Shown: positions 1 to 5,927 of the stretch, in pieces
How the letters are laid out: each line of letters opens with the position of its first letter
Numbering within the stretch: the first letter of the stretch is position 1
Assembly: GCA_023433925.1 (NCBI GenBank)
Contig: JAEYTO010000055.1
Coordinates: 1 to 16,019, forward strand
Source of the DNA: Pseudomonadota bacterium
Lineage (GTDB): Bacteria > Desulfobacterota > Desulfovibrionia > Desulfovibrionales > Desulfovibrionaceae
Direction of reading: 5' to 3'
DNA length: 16,019 bases
Made by a program: the position numbers and the translations under genes
Notes under the pieces: generated by a model
What the model saw: the letters and a program-made list of their open reading frames with translations, nothing else
Databases searched by the model: none
Told to the model about the DNA's origin: nothing

Positions 1-35
1 CCACATTCGCCTTTGTCTTCCCTCTCGTCTTCCTG

Positions 36-1922
36 CTACGCGCCCAGCCCCAGGGCCTTGCGCTTGCTGCTGATGCGCGCGTCGATCAGCTCGGCGGCCT
101 TGAACGGGTCGGGCTCCACGGCGAAGCTCGCGCCGACCACACCTTCCAGGCCGTTCAGGGCCAGGTCCGTCACGTTCTTGCTGCCGGTGATGTGCGGCGG
201 CAGGCCCAGGTGCGTGTAGATGCCGCAGGCCACGGCGTACAGGCCGATGGCGGCGGCCTTTTCCGAGTACCACTCGGGCGCGCTGGCGGCAACGGGCAGG
301 TCGGAGATGTCCACGCCCAGGGCGTTGGCTAGCACGCCGCACAGGTGCAGGATGCGCGCGTTGTCCACGCAGCTGCCCACGTGCAGCACGGGCGGGATGC
401 CCAGGGCCTTGCAGATCGAGGCCAAGCCGCTGCCGGCCTGTTCCGCGCCGGCGGGCGTGAGCAGCCCGGCCTTGCCCATGGCCACGGTGGCGCAGCCGGT
501 GACGACCACGAGCACGTCGCGCTTGATCAGCTCCTTGGCCAGGTTAGTGTGGCAGTAGTCGTGGGTCTGCCTGGGGTTGTTGCAGCCCACGATACCGACC
601 ACGCCGCGAATGGAGCCGGCCTTGATGGCGTCCATGAGCGGCTGAGGCGTGCCGCCCAGGGCCGCGAGCACGGCCTCGTTGGAGAAGCCGGTCATGATGT
701 CCATTGGCTGGCCGGGGATCTCGACTCGCTCGGGTTTGCGCCTGGTGTAGGCCTCGATGGCCATGCGCAGAACCTCGCGGGCCTTCTGGCGGGCGTTCTC
801 GTGCGAGAATGGCACGTGGGTGCCGCCGGGAAATTTGGCCTTGTCCTGAGTGGACACGAAGCGAGTGTGGTAACAGCTGGCGACCTGCACGAGGCTGGGC
901 ATGATGCACTGGTAGTCCACGATCATGAGCTCAACCGCGCCGGTGACGAGGGCCAGCTCGGTCATGAGGTGGTTGCCGGCCAGGGGTACGCCCTGGCGCA
1001 TGAGCACCTCGTTGCCCGTACAGCACAGGCCGGCGATGTTGATGCCCTTGGCCCCGGCCTTGGCCGCCTCGGCCAGGATGTCCGGGTCCTTGGCGGCCGC
1101 GAGGATTGTCTCGGAGACCACGGGGCTGTGGCCGTGCACGAGTACGTTGACCATGTCCTTGCGCAGCACGCCCAGGTTGACCTTGGCGGTGGCTGGGCTT
1201 GGTGTGCCGAAGAGGATGTCGGAAAGTTCCGTGGCGATCATGGAGCCGCCCCAGCCGTCCGCCAGGGCCGTGCGCGCCGCGTGCAGGCAGATGTTCGTTG
1301 CGTCGCTGTCCACGCCCATGTGCGTGCGGTGCATCATCTCGACCACCTCGCGGTCGATGCCGCGCGGCGAAACGTCGAGCTTGTCCCATAGGGCGCGCCG
1401 CTTCGCGGGCACGCGCGAAAGGAAAGACAGGGCTTTGGAGCGCGAGGAGTAGTCGGCATGGAGCTTGTCGGCCAGAGCCAGAGCGACCTCTCGCGTGGAT
1501 TTTCCATCCACGATGAGGCCCAGCTCGGCGGCGACGCGCCGCAGCTTGGCCTCGTCGCTGATCTGGAAGTCCCTGGTCTTGCCCTCGGCCACGGCGGCGA
1601 AGGTGTCGAGCACATCGCGGCCGTGGTCCGAGTGCGAGGCGGCTCCCGCGGCCACGAAGCGGCCGAAGTTGCGCGCCACGGTCAGATCGCCGTCCGCGCC
1701 GCACACGCCGCGCTGGCGCTTGTCACCCTTCATGTTGATGCGGCAGGGGCCCATGACGCACTTGCTGCAGGTCAGACCCTGCTCGCAGAAGGCGCATGTG
1801 GGGTGCTGCTCATGGAGCCTGTCCCAGACGGTCTCGATGCCGTCCTTCTTGGCTTTGACGAGCATGCGCGCGGCGTCATCCCAGATGCTCAGGTTTTCGA
1901 TGCTCCGCTGCTCCTTGGTCAT
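36..1922 (-). CDS. cooS: Anaerobic Ni-Fe carbon monoxide dehydrogenase catalytic subunit
   Basis: This 628-residue protein oxidises CO to CO2 at a Ni-Fe-S C-cluster and passes electrons through B- and D-clusters in a cytoplasmic homodimer. N-terminal cysteines are C43, C46, C52, C55, C60 and C74. C52/C55/C60/C74 fit the B-cluster, and C43-X2-C46 fits the short-spaced D-cluster motif known from the Desulfovibrio vulgaris enzyme. C-cluster candidates are H265, C301, C339, C447, C477 and C518, in the family contexts HGHSP, GLCCTGNE, DYQC, GCNN, TGCA and GSC. Length is normal for a stand-alone CooS. The ATG is preceded by GGGAGGTGG at good spacing. It lies downstream of the CooA-like gene and a CooA-type operator, so CO-induced expression is likely. 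A nickel-insertion gene (cooC) often follows in such loci, but the window ends here. Identity is firm; regulation is inferred. Confidence 0.97.
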   Translation of the reverse strand: MTKEQRSIENLSIWDDAARMLVKAKKDGIETVWDRLHEQHPTCAFCEQGLTCSKCVMGPCRINMKGDKRQRGVCGADGDLTVARNFGRFVAAGAASHSDHGRDVLDTFAAVAEGKTRDFQISDEAKLRRVAAELGLIVDGKSTREVALALADKLHADYSSRSKALSFLSRVPAKRRALWDKLDVSPRGIDREVVEMMHRTHMGVDSDATNICLHAARTALADGWGGSMIATELSDILFGTPSPATAKVNLGVLRKDMVNVLVHGHSPVVSETILAAAKDPDILAEAAKAGAKGINIAGLCCTGNEVLMRQGVPLAGNHLMTELALVTGAVELMIVDYQCIMPSLVQVASCYHTRFVSTQDKAKFPGGTHVPFSHENARQKAREVLRMAIEAYTRRKPERVEIPGQPMDIMTGFSNEAVLAALGGTPQPLMDAIKAGSIRGVVGIVGCNNPRQTHDYCHTNLAKELIKRDVLVVVTGCATVAMGKAGLLTPAGAEQAGSGLASICKALGIPPVLHVGSCVDNARILHLCGVLANALGVDISDLPVAASAPEWYSEKAAAIGLYAVACGIYTHLGLPPHITGSKNVTDLALNGLEGVVGASFAVEPDPFKAAELIDARISSKRKALGLGA

Positions 1923-1942
1923 AGTCCACCTCCCGCGGTTTG

Positions 1943-2004
1943 GGGCCGCCTCGGGCCTGGCGGCGGCCCATGGCCAGACGCCTCCCGAGGGATCGGGGGG
2001 CGTC
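1943..2004 (-). other. Two strong hairpins in the cooS 5' leader
   Basis: Inverted repeat 1 pairs 1977-1988 with 1993-2004 (12 positions, one mismatch in the cooS-sense RNA, 4-nt loop). Inverted repeat 2 pairs GGGCCGCC at 1943-1950 with GGCGGCCC at 1962-1969 (8 bp perfect, 11-nt loop). Both fall between the predicted start of transcription and the Shine-Dalgarno sequence of cooS. No T-run follows either stem, so they do not look like ordinary intrinsic terminators. A role in mRNA stability or translation control is possible but unproven. Confidence 0.5.
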
Positions 2005-2026
2005 GTTGTCTCCCATATTGGTCAGG

Positions 2027-2068
2027 AATTAACGCAGGAGGCGTGACGTGTCTGTCAGCAGGGCGACA
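2027..2068 (-). promoter_or_regulatory. Putative CooA operator and -10 element of the cooS promoter
   Basis: TGTCA-N6-CGACA at 2053-2068 is an exact match to the CooA consensus established in Rhodospirillum rubrum, reading on the plus strand. A TTAATT element at 2027-2032 on the minus strand can serve as -10. This would place the transcription start near 2019-2020 and the dyad centre near -41, the geometry of a class II CRP-family activator that overlaps -35. No good -35 hexamer is present, as expected for an activator-dependent promoter. The leader to cooS would be about 97 nt. Confidence 0.75.
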
Positions 2069-2089
2069 AATTTGAAACGGCGAGGGAGA

Positions 2090-2743
2090 TCAGCCGGAAT
2101 GGCGTAGAAGACCCAGATCGGGAATGACGTAAGAGCCGCGGCCCTCCTTGAGCAGCAGGCCCTCGGCCATGAGCTCGCCGAGCGTCGAGGAGACGGTCTG
2201 ACGGGTGGTGCCCAGCATGGAGGCGATCTGCTCGCCTGTCATGTCCAGGTCCACGAGGGTGCCTCGGGCATGCGGCCGGCCGTGCCGACGCGCCTCGTGG
2301 AGCAGGAATTCCTCAAGCCTGCGGCGCACGCTCTTGAAGGCCAGATTGAGGATGTGGCTGTAGGATTTCTTGAGCAGGTCGCCGAGCACCCTGGTCATGG
2401 CCAGGGTCAATGCGGGGTACTCCTCGATGTGCTTGCGAAAGGCGAAGGTGTCGGCCACGAGGATGGTCGAGTCCTTGTAGGCCTGCACGTAGGCGCGGGT
2501 ATGCGTGGTGTAGATGTCGCCCGGCCTGAGGATGGACAAGGTCAGCTCCTTGTCCTCGTGGGCGAAGAAGATGCGCACACGGCCCGAGGCGACCACAAAC
2601 ACGAGGTTCTCGTCCTCGCCGGGGCCGAAGATGATCTCCCTGCGCCGATAGCTGCGCGGGGTGAAGATGTCGGGCAGGCCGGCTGCGCCCGGTCTGGAGA
2701 ACCCTTCGAGCTGATCGGCGCGGAAATCCATGCGCGTGGCCAT
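2090..2743 (-). CDS. cooA: CooA-like CO-sensing CRP/FNR-family transcription activator
   Basis: The 217-residue protein has a cyclic-nucleotide-binding-like sensor domain (about residues 25-110), a long dimerisation helix (about 111-140) and a C-terminal helix-turn-helix (about 169-190, TRQTVSSTL). It resembles R. rubrum CooA along its length, including the GEDEN..VFVV and IYTTH segments. H81 occupies the position of the CooA haem ligand His77, while the redox-switch ligand Cys75 is replaced by T79. The protein has no cysteine at all, which excludes an FNR-type iron-sulfur sensor. CooA from Carboxydothermus also lacks that cysteine and uses the N-terminal amine as ligand. Its position directly upstream of cooS, in the same direction and with a CooA operator between them, supports a CO-sensing role. 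ATG with GGGAG upstream; Met5 is an alternative start. A different CRP/FNR ligand remains possible. Confidence 0.85.
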   Translation of the reverse strand: MATRMDFRADQLEGFSRPGAAGLPDIFTPRSYRRREIIFGPGEDENLVFVVASGRVRIFFAHEDKELTLSILRPGDIYTTHTRAYVQAYKDSTILVADTFAFRKHIEEYPALTLAMTRVLGDLLKKSYSHILNLAFKSVRRRLEEFLLHEARRHGRPHARGTLVDLDMTGEQIASMLGTTRQTVSSTLGELMAEGLLLKEGRGSYVIPDLGLLRHSG

Positions 2744-2772
2744 GTGCGCTCCCGGTTGAAAAACGGTTGCCT

Positions 2773-2801
2773 ATATTAGGTCCGAGGGCGGGAAATGGCA
2801 A
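2773..2801 (-). promoter_or_regulatory. Sigma-70-like promoter of the cooA-like gene
   Basis: On the minus strand the -35 element is TTGCCA (2796-2801) and the -10 element is TAATAT (2773-2778), with a 17-nt spacer. The start of transcription would be near 2766, leaving a short leader of about 23 nt before the regulator's ATG at 2743. No CooA-type dyad was seen here, suggesting expression independent of CO. Confidence 0.65.
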
Positions 2802-2880
2802 ACTGGCCGGGGCAGTGGCCTGGCTTCGATCCAATGCGCGGCCTGCTCCTTCGGGATGGTGAGCGTTTCCGGCATGAAGA

Positions 2881-2901
2881 AGGGGCGGTCATGCCGCCCC
2901 T
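2881..2901 (-). terminator. Terminator-like hairpin downstream of infA
   Basis: AGGGGCGG (2881-2888) pairs perfectly with CCGCCCCT (2894-2901) around a 5-nt loop. On the minus strand the stem is followed by a pyrimidine stretch, CTTCTTC. A second perfect stem (CGGCAGC 2911-2917 with GCTGCCG 2921-2927) lies between it and infA. Together they probably end the infA transcript before the cooA promoter. The T-run is imperfect, hence moderate confidence. Confidence 0.6.
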
Positions 2902-2939
2902 GTCATTCGCCGGCAGCCAGGCTGCCGCGTGGGTTCGCG

Positions 2940-3158
2940 CTAGCGGGGCCGGAAGGTGATGCGTCCCCTGGTCAGATCGTAGGGTGAAAGCTCCACGGTG
3001 ACGGTGTCGCCGGGCATTACACGGATGCGGAACTTGCGCATCTTGCCCGAGATGTGCGCCAGGACCTCATGGCCGTTCTCCAACTCGACCCGGAACATGG
3101 CGTTGGGCAGGGCCTCTTCGACCTTGCCCTGGACCTGAATGCCTTCTTCCTTGGACAT
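2940..3158 (-). CDS. infA: Translation initiation factor IF-1
   Basis: The 72-residue S1/OB-fold protein occupies the ribosomal A site during initiation and assists IF2 and IF3. Length and layout are typical for IF-1, with the N-terminal VQGKVEEALPNAMFRVELENG, then HISGKMRKFRIRV and the C-terminal SPYDLTRGRITFRPR. E. coli has Asn-Tyr where this protein has Phe-Arg after MRK, a modest substitution. Translation signals are very strong: AGGAGG lies four nucleotides before the ATG, with a second GGAGGT 12 nt further upstream. The gene stands alone, downstream of a long structured leader that starts at the promoter at 3500-3528. Confidence 0.97.
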   Translation of the reverse strand: MSKEEGIQVQGKVEEALPNAMFRVELENGHEVLAHISGKMRKFRIRVMPGDTVTVELSPYDLTRGRITFRPR

Positions 3159-3223
3159 GCAGCCTCCTGCGATTACCTCCGCGTCTGGCGCGGTGGGCTG
3201 TGGGTGTCTTGACGGGCCGCGAA

Positions 3224-3286
3224 TCCGGGCGCTTCCCGGAGTCAGGGCCGTGAGCGGAATGGCGGCCGTGCCGGTGAGGCCGCCAT
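3224..3286 (-). other. Hairpins in the infA-proximal leader
   Basis: ATGGCGGCC (3259-3267) pairs perfectly with GGCCGCCAT (3278-3286), and TCCGGG (3224-3229) with CCCGGA (3235-3240). Both sit between the 6S-like segment and the double Shine-Dalgarno of infA (3163-3168 and 3175-3180 on the complementary strand). Neither has a T-run. They may mark processing of a precursor RNA or simply belong to a structured leader. Confidence 0.4.
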
Positions 3287-3297
3287 GAGCCGGACGC

Positions 3298-3494
3298 GCG
3301 ATGGCCCGAGGGCAAAAGAGCGTCCGCCGCAGGGGCGGTTTTCTCGAGCGCCTGGAATGCGTTCAGGGATTGAATGTATCCCCGCCGAAATCGGTTCTCC
3401 CTCCGGCAGGGGAGTGGCCGGGAGGCCAGAGGCGTTGCCGTGAGGAACGCCGTTTGCCATGAACAGCCCTCCGCCCCGAGGCCACACGGCAAGT
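3298..3494 (-). ncRNA. Candidate 6S-like structured RNA, or long infA leader
   Basis: A near-consensus promoter fires into about 335 nt of non-coding sequence before infA. The first ~195 nt are bounded by two arms, 3473-3484 and 3302-3313, that form a 12-position helix with one C/C mismatch and two G-U pairs. The length is close to 6S RNA (E. coli 184 nt). The 5' part carries a TGTTC..GCAAACGG segment and the 3' part CTGCGGCGGA, both resembling the corresponding E. coli 6S segments (TGTTCGCAAGCGG and CTGCGGCGGC). 6S RNA sequesters sigma-70 RNA polymerase by mimicking an open promoter. The interior can also fold into several local hairpins, so the central-bubble rod of 6S is not certain. If it is not 6S, this is an unusually long structured infA leader. 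Confidence 0.42.
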
Positions 3495-3499
3495 TTGTA

Positions 3500-3528
3500 A
3501 ATGTAACTAGCCGGGGAGGGTGAGTCAA
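3500..3528 (-). promoter_or_regulatory. Strong sigma-70 promoter for the 6S-like RNA and infA
   Basis: On the minus strand, TTGACT (3523-3528) and TACATT (3500-3505) are separated by exactly 17 nt. Transcription would start near 3494. It lies just below the terminator of the PEP-CTERM gene, so the unit is transcriptionally independent. Confidence 0.75.
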
Positions 3529-3571
3529 GGAGGACAGAAGGAACCGGCGGGGCTGGCGGAAACGGTCGGCG

Positions 3572-3601
3572 AAAAAAAGCAGGGCCGTCTCCGGCCCTGC
3601 T
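3572..3601 (-). terminator. Intrinsic terminator of the PEP-CTERM gene
   Basis: AGCAGGGCCG (3578-3587) and CGGCCCTGCT (3592-3601) form a perfect 10-bp stem with a TCTC loop. On the minus strand the stem runs directly into seven T residues (3572-3578 complement). This is a textbook rho-independent terminator about 30 nt after the stop codon at 3630. Confidence 0.9.
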
Positions 3602-3629
3602 CAGTCTCGTTTTGCGAACTCGTCGGCGG

Positions 3630-4172
3630 CTAGGTCGTCTTCCTGCGGCGGGCGAAGCCCAGAAGGCCCAGGCCGGCGCCAAGGAGAGCCATGGTGGCGG
3701 GCTCGGGAACGGGATTGGCCTCGAAGCCGTCGGCGATCAGGCAGGAATCACCGAAGAAGAAATCTCCGCTTATGCGGAAAAGCTCGACGGTCAGCGTGCC
3801 AAGGGCGTTGAGCTCGATGAGGCCGACGAGGCCCACGCCGAGATTGACGGCCGAGTAGTCAACCTCGTACAGCCCGCCGGACAAGAGCCCAGGAAGGTCG
3901 ATGTAAACCCACTCGTTGCCGTCGGTGTAGGAATCGTCATACAGGGAGATGCGCAGGTTGGCGGAATAAATAAGATCCTCGCCGGGGTTGAACGGGTTGG
4001 GTTGATTGTTCTTCAGGTCGTGTTGGTATTGGTAATGGGAGTTGGAGGAGTTCATCAGGACATCGGCAGGGTCGAAATTGTCAACCCAGGTGTAGGGAAT
4101 AGCCATGGCCTGTGAGCTCGTGAGGACAAGGAAGGCCGCGATCGCCAGAGCCGTCTTCATCAATGCTTTCAT
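3630..4172 (-). CDS. Exported PEP-CTERM sorting-domain protein
   Basis: This 180-residue protein has a Sec signal peptide (residues 1-24, likely cut after AMA) and a soluble domain of about 125 residues rich in Asn, Asp, Gly and Tyr. It ends with a PEP-CTERM tail: VPEP at 155-158, a hydrophobic segment at about 160-173, and the basic cluster RRRK at 175-178. Such proteins are recognised by exosortase (EpsH/XrtA family) and are usually tied to exopolysaccharide or biofilm export. The soluble part has a beta-rich look, with LRISLYDDS and a single cysteine (C144). No function is recognised for it. The start at 4172 is chosen for its signal peptide and the AAGGTGG upstream; an in-frame start at 4259 would add 29 unsuitable residues. 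No exosortase gene is in the window. A sigma-54 promoter candidate lies upstream. Confidence 0.9.
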   Translation of the reverse strand: MKALMKTALAIAAFLVLTSSQAMAIPYTWVDNFDPADVLMNSSNSHYQYQHDLKNNQPNPFNPGEDLIYSANLRISLYDDSYTDGNEWVYIDLPGLLSGGLYEVDYSAVNLGVGLVGLIELNALGTLTVELFRISGDFFFGDSCLIADGFEANPVPEPATMALLGAGLGLLGFARRRKTT

Positions 4173-4242
4173 GATCCACCCACCTTTTGAGCTACCGTGT
4201 TGCAAACAAAACCAAACCGGGAAGCCTCTTGGACTTGGGTGG

Positions 4243-4258
4243 AGCAATGGGCATACCA
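4243..4258 (-). promoter_or_regulatory. Sigma-54 (-24/-12) promoter candidate of the PEP-CTERM gene
   Basis: The minus strand reads TGGTATGCCCATTGCT, which matches TGGCACG-N4-TTGCW with two mismatches and has the invariant GG and GC at the right distance. Transcription would start near 4231, giving a leader of about 60 nt. The sequence just upstream (about 4260-4290 on the plus strand) is strikingly A+T-rich for this genome, as might suit DNA bending between an enhancer-bound activator and the promoter. Confidence 0.6.
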
Positions 4259-4441
4259 AGGCTTAATAAATTGTAATATAAATGAAATCTTCAGGCGAGG
4301 CCGGTCAGGCCCCTGAATTTGTAAGACCTCTCGACATGTGAATGTAAAGCGCTTCGACAAGTCTGGAGGTCGCCACCGGGGCAGGTCTTGCGGGCCGGCT
4401 CAAAAAGCGAGGCGCGCGGCCATGGCGATGAAGAACGCGGA

Positions 4442-4469
4442 ACGGCAGGACCGCCGTCGGCCCTGCCGT
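4442..4469 (-). terminator. Weak terminator-like hairpin after the hydrolase gene
   Basis: ACGGCAGG (4442-4449) pairs perfectly with CCTGCCGT (4462-4469) around a 12-nt loop, 23 nt past the hydrolase stop. On the minus strand only a broken T-rich stretch (TTCCGCGTTCTTC) follows, so efficiency is doubtful. Between here and the PEP-CTERM start nothing else coding was seen. Confidence 0.35.
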
Positions 4470-4492
4470 GACGATCGTGCCGGAGGCGGGAC

Positions 4493-5494
4493 CTAGGCCG
4501 CGGCCAGCTTCATGGCGCTTCTGACGAACGCCTCCCGGAGCGTCTCGCAGGCCTGGGCGATGGCCGCGCGCGGCGCCGGGCTCTCGGTGATGGGGTTGAG
4601 CATCACGAAGTCATGGATAGTGCCCAGGTAGCGCGTGGCCGTGACGGTCACGCTGGCCTGCACGAGCCTGCGCGCGTAGGCCTCGCCCTCGTCGCGCAGC
4701 ACGTCGCACTCGCCGGTGATGACGAGCGCCGGCGGCAGGCCCCTAAGCTGTTCCAGGCCGGCCCGCAGCGGCGACGCCGTGGGCTCCTCCCGGACCCGTG
4801 CGTCCGGGGCGTAGTTGTCCCAGAACCATTTCATGCCCTCGCGGGTCAGGAAATACCCCGTGGCGAACTCCCGGTACGAGGGCGTATCGAAGTTCGCGTC
4901 AGTCACGGGATAGAACAGCACCTGCTGCTCGATGCCCGGCCCGCCGCGCTCCTTGGCGAGCAGGGTCACGGCCGCGGCCATGTTGCCGCCCACGCTGTCC
5001 CCCGCCACGGCCAGGCGCGATGCGTCGGCGTTGATGGATGCCCCGTTCTCGGAGACCCATTTGGTGGCGGCGTAGGCCTCCTCGATGGCCACGGGATACC
5101 TGGCCTCGGGAGAGCGCGTGTACTCGACGAACACGACCGTGGCCTGGGCGCCGGTGGCGATCTCCCGGACCAGCCGGTCATGCGTGTCCTTGTCGCCCAG
5201 CACCCAGCCGCCGCCGTGGAAGTACATGATCACCGGCAGCATGTCCTGGCTGCCCTGCGGGCGGACGATGCGCAGCTCGACCTCGCCCCTGGGACCGACC
5301 GGTATGGTGCGATCGATTATGTCGGCTCCGGGCTTCGTCACGGCCGTTGTCTGCACATCCGACAGGACGCCGCGAGCGGCATCGACAGGAAGCTCGTTGA
5401 TGGCCGGGCCGCCCTTCGCGGCCAGGGAGTCGAGGAATTTCCGGGTGCGGGGCTCCAGCACCGGGCTGCCTGCGTTTGTCCCATGCTCGTTCAT
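4493..5494 (-). CDS. Alpha/beta hydrolase of the hormone-sensitive lipase (HSL) family
   Basis: This predicted cytoplasmic carboxylesterase has 333 residues. The HSL oxyanion-hole motif HGGG is at 93-96, the nucleophile elbow GDSVGG is at 165-170 with Ser167, and the likely acid and base are Asp264 (ECDVLRDEG) and His294 (GTIHDF). The order and spacing fit the family, and the triad is complete. Valine replaces the more usual alanine after the nucleophile. The start at 5494 is set by AAAGGAG eight bases upstream and by the loss of family-like sequence before it; an in-frame start at 5599 would add 35 low-complexity residues. No signal peptide is seen. It stands alone between the PEP-CTERM gene and selC, and nothing indicates the substrate. 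Short-chain acyl ester hydrolysis is the usual activity of relatives. Confidence 0.92.
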   Translation of the reverse strand: MNEHGTNAGSPVLEPRTRKFLDSLAAKGGPAINELPVDAARGVLSDVQTTAVTKPGADIIDRTIPVGPRGEVELRIVRPQGSQDMLPVIMYFHGGGWVLGDKDTHDRLVREIATGAQATVVFVEYTRSPEARYPVAIEEAYAATKWVSENGASINADASRLAVAGDSVGGNMAAAVTLLAKERGGPGIEQQVLFYPVTDANFDTPSYREFATGYFLTREGMKWFWDNYAPDARVREEPTASPLRAGLEQLRGLPPALVITGECDVLRDEGEAYARRLVQASVTVTATRYLGTIHDFVMLNPITESPAPRAAIAQACETLREAFVRSAMKLAAA

Positions 5495-5604
5495 GGCTGG
5501 CTCCTTTGGCTTGGCCGGGGCGGCGGACAACCCCGGATTGGCAGAAAGGGTCAGGCTAGCATCTGCGCGGGAGGCGGGACAAGGGCGGGAGGCGGGCAAT
5601 AAGG

Positions 5605-5638
5605 AAAAAGGCCCTGGGCATTTGCTGCACAGAGCCTT
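5605..5638 (-). terminator. Intrinsic terminator of selC
   Basis: AAGGCCCTG (5608-5616) pairs with CAGAGCCTT (5630-5638) over nine positions with one wobble, and five T residues follow on the minus strand (5605-5609 complement). It lies 14 nt past the CCA end of the tRNA and separates selC from the hydrolase gene. Confidence 0.85.
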
Positions 5639-5651
5639 ACTTCTTCAGTAT

Positions 5652-5745
5652 TGGCGGAAGCATATAGGAGTCGAACCTACCGACGACCTTTCGACCGTCC
5701 ACCGGATTTGAAGTCCGGGCGCCACACCGGTGACGATATGCTTCC
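5652..5745 (-). tRNA. selC: tRNA-Sec, anticodon TCA
   Basis: The minus strand folds into a selenocysteine tRNA of 94 nt with an encoded CCA (5652-5654). It has an 8-bp acceptor stem (GGAAGCAT with ATGCTTCC), a G discriminator, an anticodon arm CCGGA-CTTCAAA-TCCGG with TCA at 5709-5711, a long variable arm, and a T loop TTCGACT. The extended acceptor, long variable arm and UCA anticodon are diagnostic. It implies that the organism makes selenoproteins such as formate dehydrogenases or NiFeSe hydrogenases, with selA, selB and selD elsewhere. The gene stands alone, diverges from ftsH, and has its own terminator. Confidence 0.97.
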
Positions 5746-5927
5746 TCACGGGTTGGAGGCTCTTATCAGAACCGCCCATGCCTGGCAAGGATGACCACTG
5801 CTGGCCGCATGTCAAGGGCTTGGGCGCATCGTGATCCGTTGGCTCCTGCATCGTGGACAGGCGTGGGGCGGTGTGCTAGCAACCATTTTTCCAAGCTGGC
5901 TTCCAGCGATTTTTTCATCCGAGCCCG

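Noticed and set aside
1..35. Possible start of another minus-strand gene (ATG at 4-6) downstream of cooS, for example cooC.
   Set aside because: Only two codons are visible and no motif can be read, so it cannot be supported.
3612..4115. Plus-strand open frame of 167 codons over the PEP-CTERM gene.
   Set aside because: The minus strand has a signal peptide, a PEP-CTERM tail, a Shine-Dalgarno and a terminator; the plus-strand frame has none of these.
4324..4371. GACCTC/GAGGTC arms and a repeated TCGACA upstream of the PEP-CTERM sigma-54 site, considered as enhancer-binding sites.
   Set aside because: The arms are only 6 bp and widely spaced, and no known activator consensus is matched, so chance is likely.
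5787..5815. TTGACA on the minus strand (5810-5815) as a selC promoter.
   Set aside because: The -35 is perfect, but the hexamer at 17-nt spacing is ATCCTT and no better -10 lies at a usual distance. The real selC promoter could not be fixed.
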